From the NCBI GenBank assembly GCA_963739135.1, contig CAVTZG010000026.1, positions 310,001-374,000 of the forward strand: DNA of 64,000 nt, in the 5' to 3' direction. The position numbers and the translations under genes were made by a program. Positions 53,391-61,738 of this stretch are shown one piece after another. How positions within the stretch are numbered: position 1 is the first letter of the stretch; each line of letters opens with the position of its first letter. The notes beneath the pieces were generated by a model. The model was given only the letters and a program-made list of their open reading frames with translations, was not told the DNA's origin and did no database searches. The DNA comes from Palsa-504 sp963739135 (GTDB lineage Bacteria; Actinomycetota; Actinomycetes; Streptosporangiales; Streptosporangiaceae).

Positions 53391-53958
53391 TCATCGCTCC
53401 AGGAGCCCGAGCTCACGGGACCGGGTGACTGCCTGGCTGCGTGAGCAGGCCCCCAGCTTGCGGTAGATCGACATCGCCTGCGACTTAACCGTGAAGCGGG
53501 ACAGGAACATCTCCCCGCCGATCTGCGGGAACGTCAGGTGGGTGGACAGCAGCGGCAGCAGGCGCAGCTCGGCAGCGGCCAGCGCCGACGAGACCGGCCG
53601 GGTCACTCCGCGGATGGTCAGCTCGCCGTCGATGACTAGGTCCCCGCCGTCACGGCGGATGCCGGTGGAACCATTGGCGATCACCGGGTGCGTGGCGGCC
53701 GCGAAGAAGTTATCTGAGCGCAGGTCCTCGTCGCGGGTCTGTTTGCCGGTGATGACCGAGTTCACCTCGACGGTCGCGGGGCCTAGGACCGCAGCGGGTC
53801 CTCGGCGGTGACGCGATCTGGGCCTGGAACTTCTCGAAGTGCCTGCGGACTTTGCTCAACATCAGGTGCTTGGCCATGAAACCGATGTGCGGGTGGACCG
53901 GATCGAAGTCCTAGGTACCCGCCACGTAGCCGGGGATCCTGACAGCCGGCATAGTCAT
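53391..53958 (-). pseudogene. YceI-like gene with nonsense codon and frameshift, fused to a LuxR HTH
   Basis: From ATG 53958 the frame reads MTMPAVRIPGYVAGT, then TAG, then DFDPVHPHIGFMAKHLMLSKVRRHFEKFQAQI, where TAG replaces a Trp codon expected in YceI (TW-D). A frameshift near 53820 then leads to VNSVITGKQTRDEDLRSDNFF and LTIRGVTRP. Directly after it comes a LuxR DNA-binding domain, AAAELRLLPLLSTHLTFPQIG and FTVKSQAMSIYRKLGACSRSQAV. The lipocalin end of YceI is missing, so a deletion joined two genes. Confidence 0.75.
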
Positions 53959-54103
53959 GGTGCCTCTCTATTGGTATGACGCCGTCAGAGACGGGCTGCC
54001 CAGGACCGGCAGCGCGCCGCCCCAGGCAGCCTCCTTATCGGGTAGTCGCTCGAGGTCGGGGACAGTGCGTCGCAGGCCACGTCATCATGCACCTGGCCGG
54101 GCA

Positions 54104-54418
54104 TCAGCTGCTAGTGGGCGTAGCGCCGCATGTTTCAATGCTCGTCGAGTCTGGTTCCAGAACTGCGCCCGTTTCGTCAATAACGACAGCGCCGGCGGCG
54201 GCCAGGGCGGCCCGGGATGCCAGGTAATGGTGGCCGCATAGCAGTAGATCAACGGGATGCGGGCGTTCGGAGGTCGGGGGAATGAGCACCCTGACCACCG
54301 GCATGGCCGGGCAGCAGCAGGCGCGGTCAGCAAGACGAGGCGGGCCGTGCCAGCCAGCCGGGCCATCTGCTGACCCCCTGGCAGCCTTGGTCCGGCGGTA
54401 CAGGAACCTCATCCCCAT
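54104..54418 (-). CDS. DUF7455-like small zinc-ribbon protein, second copy
   Basis: 104 aa. LADRACCCPAMPVVRVLIPPTSE, then HPVDLLLCGHHYLASRAALAAAGAVVIDETGAVLE, closely similar to the protein at 50552-50824 (same CCC, VVRVLIPP, LLLCGHH, AALAAAGAV blocks). N-terminal 30 residues are basic and poorly conserved in such proteins. Start uncertain (ATG 54418 or 54412). It lies beside the IS110 element. Confidence 0.55.
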   Translation of the reverse strand: MGMRFLYRRTKAARGSADGPAGWHGPPRLADRACCCPAMPVVRVLIPPTSERPHPVDLLLCGHHYLASRAALAAAGAVVIDETGAVLEPDSTSIETCGATPTSS

Positions 54419-54649
54419 TCACCAGCGCCGGGCCGCTGATCCAGATCGCTCTCCGGGTGAGCAACCGCCCGCCAGTGATGCACGCTGAGGACGGCGAGCG
54501 GGGCATGGCGCGCTTCAGCCTCGTTCAGTATGAAGCGGCCGTCTCCGGTGGCCGCCCGTAAGCCTGTTGGCTGATCTCGCGGGTCGCCGGAAGCTGGAAG
54601 GTGCAAATACCCGTTCCGGAGCCGTTACGGCGGAAGGGAGCCGGCCGTC
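54419..54649 (+). ncRNA. Candidate IS110 bridge-RNA region
   Basis: 230 bp without a credible plus-strand gene, directly upstream of the IS110 transposase. In IS110-group elements this left-end non-coding segment encodes the bridge RNA that pairs with donor and target DNA. I see GC-rich stems but cannot define the RNA ends or loops. An overlapping minus-strand frame of 65 aa (54409-54606) has no recognised domain. Confidence 0.35.
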
Positions 54650-55759
54650 ATGTCTAGTGTGGCATCACTGGCAGGGGCGATCCACCTGGGGATGGACACG
54701 TCCAAGAAAACGATCATGGTCGCGACGCTGATGCCGGGTGAGCAGATCCCGGTGACCGAGCGGATCGCCAACGAGGAGGCGGCGGTCCGGCGGTTCATCG
54801 CCCGCCTCGGGGACCCGTCGCAGCTGCGGGCCTGCTATGAGGCCGGGCCGGGAGGTTACGACCTGTACTGGCTGCTGACCTCGATGGGGGTGGCGTGCGA
54901 GGTGGTGGCCCCGTCGCTGATCCCCAAGGGCGGCTCGGACAAGGTCAAGACCGACCGGCGGGACGCGTGCCGCCAGGCGCGGCTGCACCGGGCCGGGGAG
55001 CTGACCGCGGTCCGGGTGCCGACGCGGGCGGAGGAGGCGGTGCGGGACCTGGTGCGGGTGCGGGCCGGGCTGCTGGCCGACCGCAAGCGGGCGCAGCAGC
55101 GGCTGACCGCGGTGCTGATGCGGCACGGGTGCATCTGGTGCCACGGGTCGTACTGGACTGGCGCGCACCGGGCGTGGATCGCCGCGCAGCGGTTCACCGA
55201 GCCGGCGCTGACCGCGGCGATCGCGCACTACCGCGCCGCGCTGGACACCCGGGAGGCCGAGCTGGCCGCGATCGAGGCCGAGCTGGCGCCGTGGGCGCAC
55301 CGGGAGCCGCTGGCCGGCCCGGTGGCCCGGCTGGGCTGCTACCGCGGCATCGCCGAGCTGGGCGCGCTGACCCTGGCATCGGAGATCACCGACTGGCGGC
55401 GGTTCCCCGCCGCCCGCGCGTTCATGTCCTATACCGGGCTGGTCCCCGCCGAGTACTCCTCCGGCGAGCGGACCCGCCGCGGTCACATCACCAAGGCCGG
55501 GTCCGAGCCGGTCCGCACCACGCTGATCGAGGCGGCCTGGGCCTACCAGCACGGCCCCGCGATCGGCGCCACCTTGCGCCGCCGCCAGGCCGGCGCCGCC
55601 CCCGGGACCCTGGCCCGGTCCTGGAAGGCGCAGCGGCGGCTGCACGCCAGGTACCGGCACCTGATCAGCTGCGGGAAAGCGCCGGGCGAGGCGGTCACCG
55701 CGGTCGCCCGCGAGCTCGCCGGGTTCGCCTGGGCCGAGATGACCGCCGACCCGGCATGA
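54650..55759 (+). CDS. IS110-family transposase (recombinase)
   Basis: 369 aa. The N-terminal RuvC-like DEDD domain begins HLGMDTSKKTIMVA with its Asp near residue 15, YEAGPGGYDLYW near 72, PKGGSDKVKTDRRDAC with the Asp pair near 95-105. The C-terminal Tnp domain has YRGIAELGALTLASEI near 230 and AFMSYTGLVPAEYSSGERTRRGHITKAGSEPVR near 260-290, with the conserved serine of SSGE. No terminal inverted repeats are expected. Seems intact. Confidence 0.93.
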   Translation: MSSVASLAGAIHLGMDTSKKTIMVATLMPGEQIPVTERIANEEAAVRRFIARLGDPSQLRACYEAGPGGYDLYWLLTSMGVACEVVAPSLIPKGGSDKVKTDRRDACRQARLHRAGELTAVRVPTRAEEAVRDLVRVRAGLLADRKRAQQRLTAVLMRHGCIWCHGSYWTGAHRAWIAAQRFTEPALTAAIAHYRAALDTREAELAAIEAELAPWAHREPLAGPVARLGCYRGIAELGALTLASEITDWRRFPAARAFMSYTGLVPAEYSSGERTRRGHITKAGSEPVRTTLIEAAWAYQHGPAIGATLRRRQAGAAPGTLARSWKAQRRLHARYRHLISCGKAPGEAVTAVARELAGFAWAEMTADPA

Positions 55760-56093
55760 ACCCCTGACCAACCACATGACCCCCCCGAGCCGGTGGCGTA
55801 CCGGGACGCTCGCCGTGGCAGGAACGATCCCCGTCAGATCTGTGAACGCAGCCGCGACTCTCGTCCGGAGTGAGGGGCACCATCCTGCCGGATACAGGCC
55901 TGCGGTCCCGACCCGCGTATATGAGAGTGGCAGTGACGGCGGCAGCCGCCACGCCGTCCCGGTACGCCACCCCTGCCCCAAGCCGCGCGCCCCGCCCAGG
56001 GCCAAGGTGAACCGGAATCCCCGTGCCCTGGCCGCGCCCATCATCGGCTCACCGGACCCGGCGTCAAGGGCGCCTGCGGCGTCGCTGCGCGAG
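55760..56093 (+). other. Region between the IS110 transposase and the first IS4 element
   Basis: No gene recognised. A hairpin GACGGCG...CGCCGTC lies at about 55936-55959. It probably holds the IS110 right end, whose exact border cannot be set from one copy. The last 15 bp resemble the beta-helix repeat unit that continues after the second IS4 copy. Confidence 0.4.
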
Positions 56094-57978
56094 CAATGCC
56101 GCGTCGTTAAGCCGTGTTGCCTGGAGGTCAATAACGTCACGGCAATTTCTGGGTTACGGTCCGGCGCTGTCGGTGGCGGTGCTGGCCGGTCCGGCCGGAC
56201 CAGGTAGGGCGTACCGGCCGCGGCCGGTTTTGGAGAGGAAGCCGAGGCGGGTCCACTCGGCGAGCTGGGTGAGCAGGTTGGGGGGTTTTACGCCGAGCCG
56301 GCTCGCGAGTTCCGTGCCGGACCAGTCCTGGCCGGGCTGGCTGGCCATGATGCGGGTGACCTGGTCTCTTCTGCTGTCCGGGCAGGGCGGGCGGGGACCG
56401 GGCCGGGGCTGCTGGTTCGTGCGGCGGGGGCGCGCGGCGGGACGGTCCGGGGGCGGGACCCGGATGGTGATCTGTACCCGGGTGATCGTCACGGACTGGC
56501 AGGGACGGTCCTGGCCGCGTTCCTGGTCGCGGACGTGGTAGCGGGAGGTGGAGCATTTGACCTTGCGGGCGCTGTAGCGCGGGCGGCGGGCGGGCAGCAG
56601 GTCAGCCAGGACGGCACGGCCGATCCGGCCGGTGTCGGCTGGGTCTGCGGAGTCCGCGACGCCGCGGGCTGCGGTGACCTGGTTGCGGGCGGCCTCCAGC
56701 GCGGTGGTGAAGCTGGCCCGGTCCGGGTCGGCTCCGGCGGACTCGGCGGCAGCGGTCATGGCCATCCGCAGCGCCTGGTAGACGGCCAGCAGCGCCCATA
56801 GTTCCTGCTCGGCGCCGGCCCGGTCGCGGGAGCGCAGCACGTACCCGCCGAGCAGGGTGTGCCGCAGCGCCAGGTAGGCGACCTCGATTTCCCAGCGCTC
56901 ATGGTAAAGGCGGATCAGTTCCCCGGCGGGGTAGCGGCGCCAGTCCAGCAAGGTGGTGATCAGCCGGTAGCTGTCCCCGATCCGGGTCCCGTCCGCGCCG
57001 TGAACATCGAGGTCCGCTTCGATGATCCGCACCTGCAGCCCGTCCACCTGGGACAGGTAGGACCCGTCGGGCAGGATCTGGCCGACTTCGGGTTTGCGGC
57101 TGGCGCTGCCGCGGACCAGGAAATGCGCCCCGGTTGCGGCGATCGCAGAGAGCAGGTCCGCCGCGTCATAGGCGCGGTCGGCCAGCAGCAGCATGCCCTC
57201 ACCCAGCAGGGTGACCAGCTTGCGGGCCAGCGGCACCTCGGCGCGTTCGCCCTGGCCGCCGATCACCGCCCCCAGCAGCCCGCGGGTCCCGGTCTCGGCC
57301 AGCGCCACGATCCGCATCGCGGGATACCCGGCCAGGCCCAGCCGGTTCCTCAGTTTCCCCAGCCAGCACCGGTTCCGGTCACTATCAGGCACCTTGACTG
57401 AATTCAGGCCATCGAACGCGACCGTACGCAGCCCGCGCCAGGTCACTCCCCGGGTCCACGGTGATGCCAGCGGGACCGCGACCGTCTCGAACACCGCCTT
57501 CGCCGGGGCCGGGCCGAGCCGGCGCCGCAGGTCCCGCAGCGCCTTCTCCGACGGGCGCGGCAGGCCCAGGTCCTCCAGCGCGCCGGTCATCTTGTCCCAG
57601 ACCTTCAGGTACCCGATCCCCGGGAACAGCGTCATCGCCAGCACGAAGTACATCCCGACGCGCGAGGGCAGCGCCCGCATCCGCTTCTGCACTGCCCCGG
57701 TCATCTCCAGCACGTCATCGACCAGCTCAAATGGCAGGTACCGGGTCAGCTCACCCAGATGACCCGGGGCGAACACACCCGCGGCGACCGTCACCAGGCA
57801 CGGCACGGTAACCATGGCAGACTGATTCAACGGAGCTCCTGTTCAAGATCGAAGGTGATGTCGCAATCCCTTGATCTACAGGAGCTCCGCCACGTTCAAA
57901 GCACACGAGCCAGTCCGTGACGAAAAGGTGACCGGTACCGGTTGACAACTAGCCGCCACGCTTAACGACGCGGCATTG
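56094..57978 (-). mobile_element. IS4-family insertion sequence, copy 1 (1885 bp)
   Basis: The element is bounded by inverted repeats CAATGCCGCGTCGTTAAG (left, 56094-56111) and its complement ending at 57978, and it carries one transposase. A 10-bp spacer GTCGCGCGCA (57979-57988) separates it from an almost identical copy in the same orientation. Only about ten base differences were noticed by eye. Confidence 0.88.
56154..57830 (-). CDS. IS4-family transposase with C-terminal winged helix, copy 1
   Basis: 558 aa. IS4 N-terminal domain near 20-110 (GELTRYLPFELVDDVLEMTG), then a DDE catalytic core: VAFDGLNSVKVPDS (first Asp) near 148, MLLLADRAYDAADLL (second Asp) near 215 and LYHERWEIEVAYLALRHTLLGG (Glu, YREK-like) near 310-335. 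The extra C-terminal wHTH QVTRIMASQPGQDWSGTELASRLG near 490-520 is unusual. It is inside the IRs with ATG 57830; a near-identical copy follows. Confidence 0.92.
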   Translation of the reverse strand: MNQSAMVTVPCLVTVAAGVFAPGHLGELTRYLPFELVDDVLEMTGAVQKRMRALPSRVGMYFVLAMTLFPGIGYLKVWDKMTGALEDLGLPRPSEKALRDLRRRLGPAPAKAVFETVAVPLASPWTRGVTWRGLRTVAFDGLNSVKVPDSDRNRCWLGKLRNRLGLAGYPAMRIVALAETGTRGLLGAVIGGQGERAEVPLARKLVTLLGEGMLLLADRAYDAADLLSAIAATGAHFLVRGSASRKPEVGQILPDGSYLSQVDGLQVRIIEADLDVHGADGTRIGDSYRLITTLLDWRRYPAGELIRLYHERWEIEVAYLALRHTLLGGYVLRSRDRAGAEQELWALLAVYQALRMAMTAAAESAGADPDRASFTTALEAARNQVTAARGVADSADPADTGRIGRAVLADLLPARRPRYSARKVKCSTSRYHVRDQERGQDRPCQSVTITRVQITIRVPPPDRPAARPRRTNQQPRPGPRPPCPDSRRDQVTRIMASQPGQDWSGTELASRLGVKPPNLLTQLAEWTRLGFLSKTGRGRYALPGPAGPASTATDSAGP

Positions 57979-57988
57979 GTCGCGCGCA

Positions 57989-59873
57989 CAATGCCGCGTC
58001 GTTAAGCCGTGTTGCCTGGAGGTCAATAACGTCACGGCAATTTCTGGGTTACGGTCCGGCGCTGTCGGTGGCGGTGCTGGCCGGTCCGGCCGGACCAGGT
58101 AGGGCGTACCGGCCGCGGCCGGTTTTGGAGAGGAAGCCGAGGCGGGTCCACTCGGCGAGCTGGGTGAGCAGGTTGGGGGGTTTTACGCCGAGCCGGCTCG
58201 CGAGTTCCGTGCCGGACCAGTCCTGGCCGGGCTGGCTGGCCATGATGCGGGTGACCTGGTCTCTTCTGCTGTCCGGGCAGGGCGGGCGGGGACCGGGCCG
58301 GGGCTGCTGGTTCGTGCGGCGGGGGCGCGCGGCGGGACGGTCCGGGGGCGGGACCCGGATGGTGATCTGTACCCGGGTGATCGTCACGGACTGGCAGGGA
58401 CGGTCCTGGCCGCGTTCCTGGTCGCGGACGTGGTAGCGGGAGGTGGAGCATTTGACCTTGCGGGCGCTGTAGCGCGGGCGGCGGGCGGGCAGCAGGTCAG
58501 CCAGGACGGCACGGCCGATCCGGCCGGTGTCGGCTGGGTCTGCGGAGTCCGTGACGCCGCGGGCTGCGGTGACCTGGTTGCGGGCGGCCTCCAGCGCGGT
58601 GGTGAAGCTGGCCCGGTCCGGGTCGGCTCCGGCGGACTCGGCGGCAGCGGTCATGGCCATCCGCAGCGCCTGGTAGACGGCCAGCAGCGCCCAGAGTTCC
58701 TGCTCGGCGCCGGCCCGGTCGCGGGAGCGCAGCACGTACCCGCCGAGCAGGGTGTGCCGCAGCGCCAGGTAGGCGACCTCGATTTCCCAGCGCTCATGGT
58801 AGAGGCGGATCAGTTCCCCGGCGGGGTAGCGGCGCCAGTCCAGCAAGGTGGTGATCAGCCGGTAGCTGTCCCCGATCCGGGTCCCGTCCGCGCCGTGAAC
58901 ATCGAGGTCCGCTTCGATGATCCGCACCTGCAGCCCGTCCACCTGGGACAGGTAGGACCCGTCGGGCAGGATCTGGCCGACTTCGGGTTTGCGGCTGGCG
59001 CTGCCGCGGACCAGGAAATGCGCCCCGGTTGCGGCGATCGCAGAGAGCAGGTCCGCCGCGTCATAGGCGCGGTCGGCCAGCAGCAGCATGCCCTCACCCA
59101 GCAGGGTGACCAGCTTGCGGGCCAGCGGCACCTCGGCGCGTTCGCCCTGGCCGCCGATCACCGCCCCCAGCAGCCCGCGGGTCCCGGTCTCGGCCAGCGC
59201 CACGATCCGCATCGCGGGATACCCGGCCAGGCCCAGCCGGTTCCTCAGTTTCCCCAGCCAGCACCGGTTCCGGTCACTATCAGGCACCTTGACCGAATTC
59301 AGGCCATCGAACGCGACCGTACGCAGCCCGCGCCAGGTCACTCCCCGGGTCCACGGTGATGCCAGCGGGACCGCGACCGTCTCGAACACCGCCTTCGCCG
59401 GGGCCGGGCCGAGCCGGCGGCGCAGGTCCCGCAGCGCCTTCTCCGACGGGCGCGGCAGGCCCAGGTCCTCCAGCGCGCCGGTCATCTTGTCCCAGACCTT
59501 CAGGTACCCGATCCCGGGGAACAGCGTCATCGCCAGCACGAAGTACATCCCGACGCGCGAGGGCAGCGCCCGCATCCGCTTCTGCACCGCCCCGGTCATC
59601 TCCAGCACGTCATCGACCAGCTCAAATGGCAGGTACCGGGTCAGCTCACCCAGATGACCCGGGGCGAACACACCCGCGGCGACCGTCACCAGGCACGGCA
59701 CGGTAACCATGGCAGACTGATTCAACGGAGCTCCTGTTCAAGATCGAAGGTGATGTCGCAATCCCTTGATCTACAGGAGCTCCGCCACGTTCAAAGGACA
59801 CGAGCCAGTCCGTGACGAAAAGGTGACCGGTACCGGTTGACAACTAGCCGCCAGGTTTAACGACGCGGCATTG
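57989..59873 (-). mobile_element. IS4-family insertion sequence, copy 2 (1885 bp)
   Basis: Same length and inverted repeats as copy 1: CAATGCCGCGTCGTTAAG starts at 57989 and the right end CGACGCGGCATTG ends at 59873. The bases after it, GTCGCGCACC, are native beta-helix gene sequence, and the spacer before it starts with the same GTCGCGC, which may be a (slightly eroded) target duplication. Confidence 0.88.
58049..59725 (-). CDS. IS4-family transposase with C-terminal winged helix, copy 2
   Basis: 558 aa, the same protein as copy 1 apart from Ala to Thr in ARGVTDSADP near residue 395. All three DDE residues and the wHTH are kept, so both copies should be functional. Synonymous changes, such as GAATTC context ACTGAA to ACCGAA, show they are not one misassembled copy. 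Confidence 0.92.
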   Translation of the reverse strand: MNQSAMVTVPCLVTVAAGVFAPGHLGELTRYLPFELVDDVLEMTGAVQKRMRALPSRVGMYFVLAMTLFPGIGYLKVWDKMTGALEDLGLPRPSEKALRDLRRRLGPAPAKAVFETVAVPLASPWTRGVTWRGLRTVAFDGLNSVKVPDSDRNRCWLGKLRNRLGLAGYPAMRIVALAETGTRGLLGAVIGGQGERAEVPLARKLVTLLGEGMLLLADRAYDAADLLSAIAATGAHFLVRGSASRKPEVGQILPDGSYLSQVDGLQVRIIEADLDVHGADGTRIGDSYRLITTLLDWRRYPAGELIRLYHERWEIEVAYLALRHTLLGGYVLRSRDRAGAEQELWALLAVYQALRMAMTAAAESAGADPDRASFTTALEAARNQVTAARGVTDSADPADTGRIGRAVLADLLPARRPRYSARKVKCSTSRYHVRDQERGQDRPCQSVTITRVQITIRVPPPDRPAARPRRTNQQPRPGPRPPCPDSRRDQVTRIMASQPGQDWSGTELASRLGVKPPNLLTQLAEWTRLGFLSKTGRGRYALPGPAGPASTATDSAGP

Positions 59874-60546
59874 GTCGCGCACCAGGGTCTGGGGATTCTC
59901 GAAGACAACGACATCACCGCCAACGCCAGCGTGGACGTGGTGATCGAGACCGGCGGCAACCCCACGCTGCGCCGCAACACCATCCATGACAGCCCGTCGT
60001 GGCCGGCGTCTACGTCTATGACCAGGGTCTGGGGATCTCGAAGAACGACATCACCGCCAACGCCAACGCCATCGCGGGCGTGTTGATCGAGACAGGCGGC
60101 AACCCCACGCTGCGCCGCAATACCATCCACGACAGCCCGGTGTCGGCGTCTCGTCGCGGACCAGGGTCTGGGGATTCTCGAAGACAACGACATCACCGCC
60201 AACGCCAACGCGGGCGTGGTGATCGAAACCGGCGGCAACCCCACCCTGCGCCGCAACACCATCCATCACGGCAAGGATGCGGCGTCCTCGTCGCGCACCA
60301 GGGTCTGGGGATTCTCGAAGACAACGACATCACCGCCAACGCCGGCGAGGGAGTGGTGATCGGGCCGGCGGCAACCCCACGCTGCGCCGCAACCGGATCA
60401 ACCGCAATGAATATCAGGGGGTATGGATTCGTCAAGGCGGAAATGGCGTGGTCGAGGACAACGACCTGACAGGTAACAAGGGAGGTGCCTGGGATATCGC
60501 AGCCGATTCCCAGGACAACGTGACACGTGCTCGTAATCGTGAATAG
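59874..60546 (+). pseudogene. Right-handed beta-helix repeat protein, broken by IS insertion and frameshifts
   Basis: Four degenerate copies of a repeat of about 135 bp encode GLGILEDNDITANA, then IETGGNPTLRRNTIHD, typical of actinobacterial parallel beta-helix (NosD/pectate-lyase-like) proteins. Frameshifts separate copies (near 60000, 60160, 60280 and 60365); the last part reads INRNEYQGVWIRQGGNGVVEDNDLTGNKGG and stops at 60544-60546. The N-terminus is absent beyond the IS4 pair. Confidence 0.82.
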
Positions 60547-60820
60547 GATCCCGGGTCCCCAGGCAGCGGGAATAACGTCGGCCGCGATCCAGGAACCCGC
60601 ATGATCCACGGCGGCAGGCGGACCTGTCCTGCACAGGACCCGCACACCGCCCGCACATACCCCATACAGCGCAGCGCCCGCGTGTGCGGGCGCTGGCGCC
60701 GCGTTTCCGGCCCGGTCCCCCCTGCTGCCTGCGCAGACGCGCTCGCTGCCGCGCCGCCTCCGTGTTCCTGACCACACCCCCTCAACAAAGCAAGAGGGCG
60801 AGGTCAGGAACACTACGGCT
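60547..60820. other. Gene-free interval with repeat shared with 21.8 kb
   Basis: No gene. About 60700-60761 (GTTTCCGGCCCGG, CCCCCTGCTGCCTGC, GCTCGCTG) matches 21769-21835. It ends in the tail of the NUDIX frame. Confidence 0.45.
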
Positions 60821-61738
60821 CTACTCCACGAGTGAACAGACAAAAGGGGAGACCAATCCGGAAACGCACTGGGGGAAAACCCGGAACCCCCCCGGCGCCC
60901 CTAAACGGCCCGGTTCCAGGTTTTCCCCCAGACCCCCATTCCTGCCTCCCCAAAAGCAACGACGGACCCCGCCGCGTAAATGACCGGGGAAAGTGCACGG
61001 CACCGGCCGCGCATACCGCGCCGCACCTGCCGGACGCGGAAACCTGCAAGGCGCCAGGGGAACCCGGGAAACCCCCCAAAGCCCGGTTTCCCCGGTTCCC
61101 CCGGGCCCCCTCCGGCCCTTCCCCCGGCCCGAGGGCGCGCTCCGCGCGCCACAACCGACTCGCATACCGCGCCGACCCCGGCCACCACGGAAAACAGCAT
61201 CCCCGCGCCGGCACCCAGCACCCCGCCGCATCCCATCCTCGCGTCCAGCTGCGGTTAAATCGACATGAGGGACGGTGCCGCTGAGGGCGTGGCTAATACG
61301 CCGGCGGATGGCGGGGTGGATGTCGTAGTCATCGAGGTCCCCCGGCGCGACCCAGGCAGCCTCCTCGGATTCGGCGTCCGTGGCCAGCTCGCCGCTGACC
61401 GGCTGGCCGTGAAAGCAGACGTTGACCGGGACGCGGACCTCGCCACCGGGGTAGGCGATGCGGTGCCGGGGGTCGCTGAAGACACCGACGAGCCCGGTCA
61501 GCTCGACCGCCAGGCCCGTCTCCTCGCGGCACTCACGGACAGCGCACGCGGTCACCGTCTCCTTCTTCTTCAGCGCGCCGGTCGGGATGGTCCACAACCC
61601 CGAACCCGCGCGGCGCAGCAGCAGAACCTCCCCCCGGTGATTGCGGAGGACCACGCTGGCCGAAGGCTTCCGGCTCGTCGGCCTGGGCGCATGCGGGTCA
61701 TCCCAGTAGTCAGTCCGCCGCCGGGGCTTCTTGCTCAC
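60821..61738 (-). CDS. NUDIX hydrolase with an aberrant C-terminal extension
   Basis: 305 aa, of which residues 1 to about 155 are a NUDIX domain: ASVVLRNHRGEVLLLRRAGSG near 28-48, the NUDIX box GALKKKETVTACAVRECREETGL near 54-76 with all catalytic Glu and Arg residues, and WVAPGDLDDYDIHPAIRRRI near 130. It should hydrolyse nucleoside diphosphate-linked substrates. The last 140 residues are Gly/Arg-rich, coded through the palindromic repeats at 60871-61101, and do not look like a folded domain; the original stop seems lost. ATG overlaps the XRE gene's stop. Confidence 0.78.
   Translation of the reverse strand: MSKKPRRRTDYWDDPHAPRPTSRKPSASVVLRNHRGEVLLLRRAGSGLWTIPTGALKKKETVTACAVRECREETGLAVELTGLVGVFSDPRHRIAYPGGEVRVPVNVCFHGQPVSGELATDAESEEAAWVAPGDLDDYDIHPAIRRRISHALSGTVPHVDLTAAGREDGMRRGAGCRRGDAVFRGGRGRRGMRVGCGARSAPSGRGKGRRGPGGTGETGLWGVSRVPLAPCRFPRPAGAARYARPVPCTFPGHLRGGVRRCFWGGRNGGLGENLEPGRLGAPGGFRVFPQCVSGLVSPFVCSLVE
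60871..61101. repeat. Two large GC hairpins in the NUDIX tail
   Basis: Hairpin 1: arms 60871-60888 and 60912-60929 (GGGGGAAAACC..GGAACC type), 18 bp with one mismatch. Hairpin 2: arms 61057-61073 and 61085-61101 (GGGGAACC.GGGAAACC type), 17 bp with one mismatch. Their base pattern is close to the G-tract elements in menE and menD. Confidence 0.8.

Noticed and set aside
56094..59873. Composite transposon formed by two IS4 copies
   Set aside because: Only 10 bp lie between the copies, so there is no cargo.
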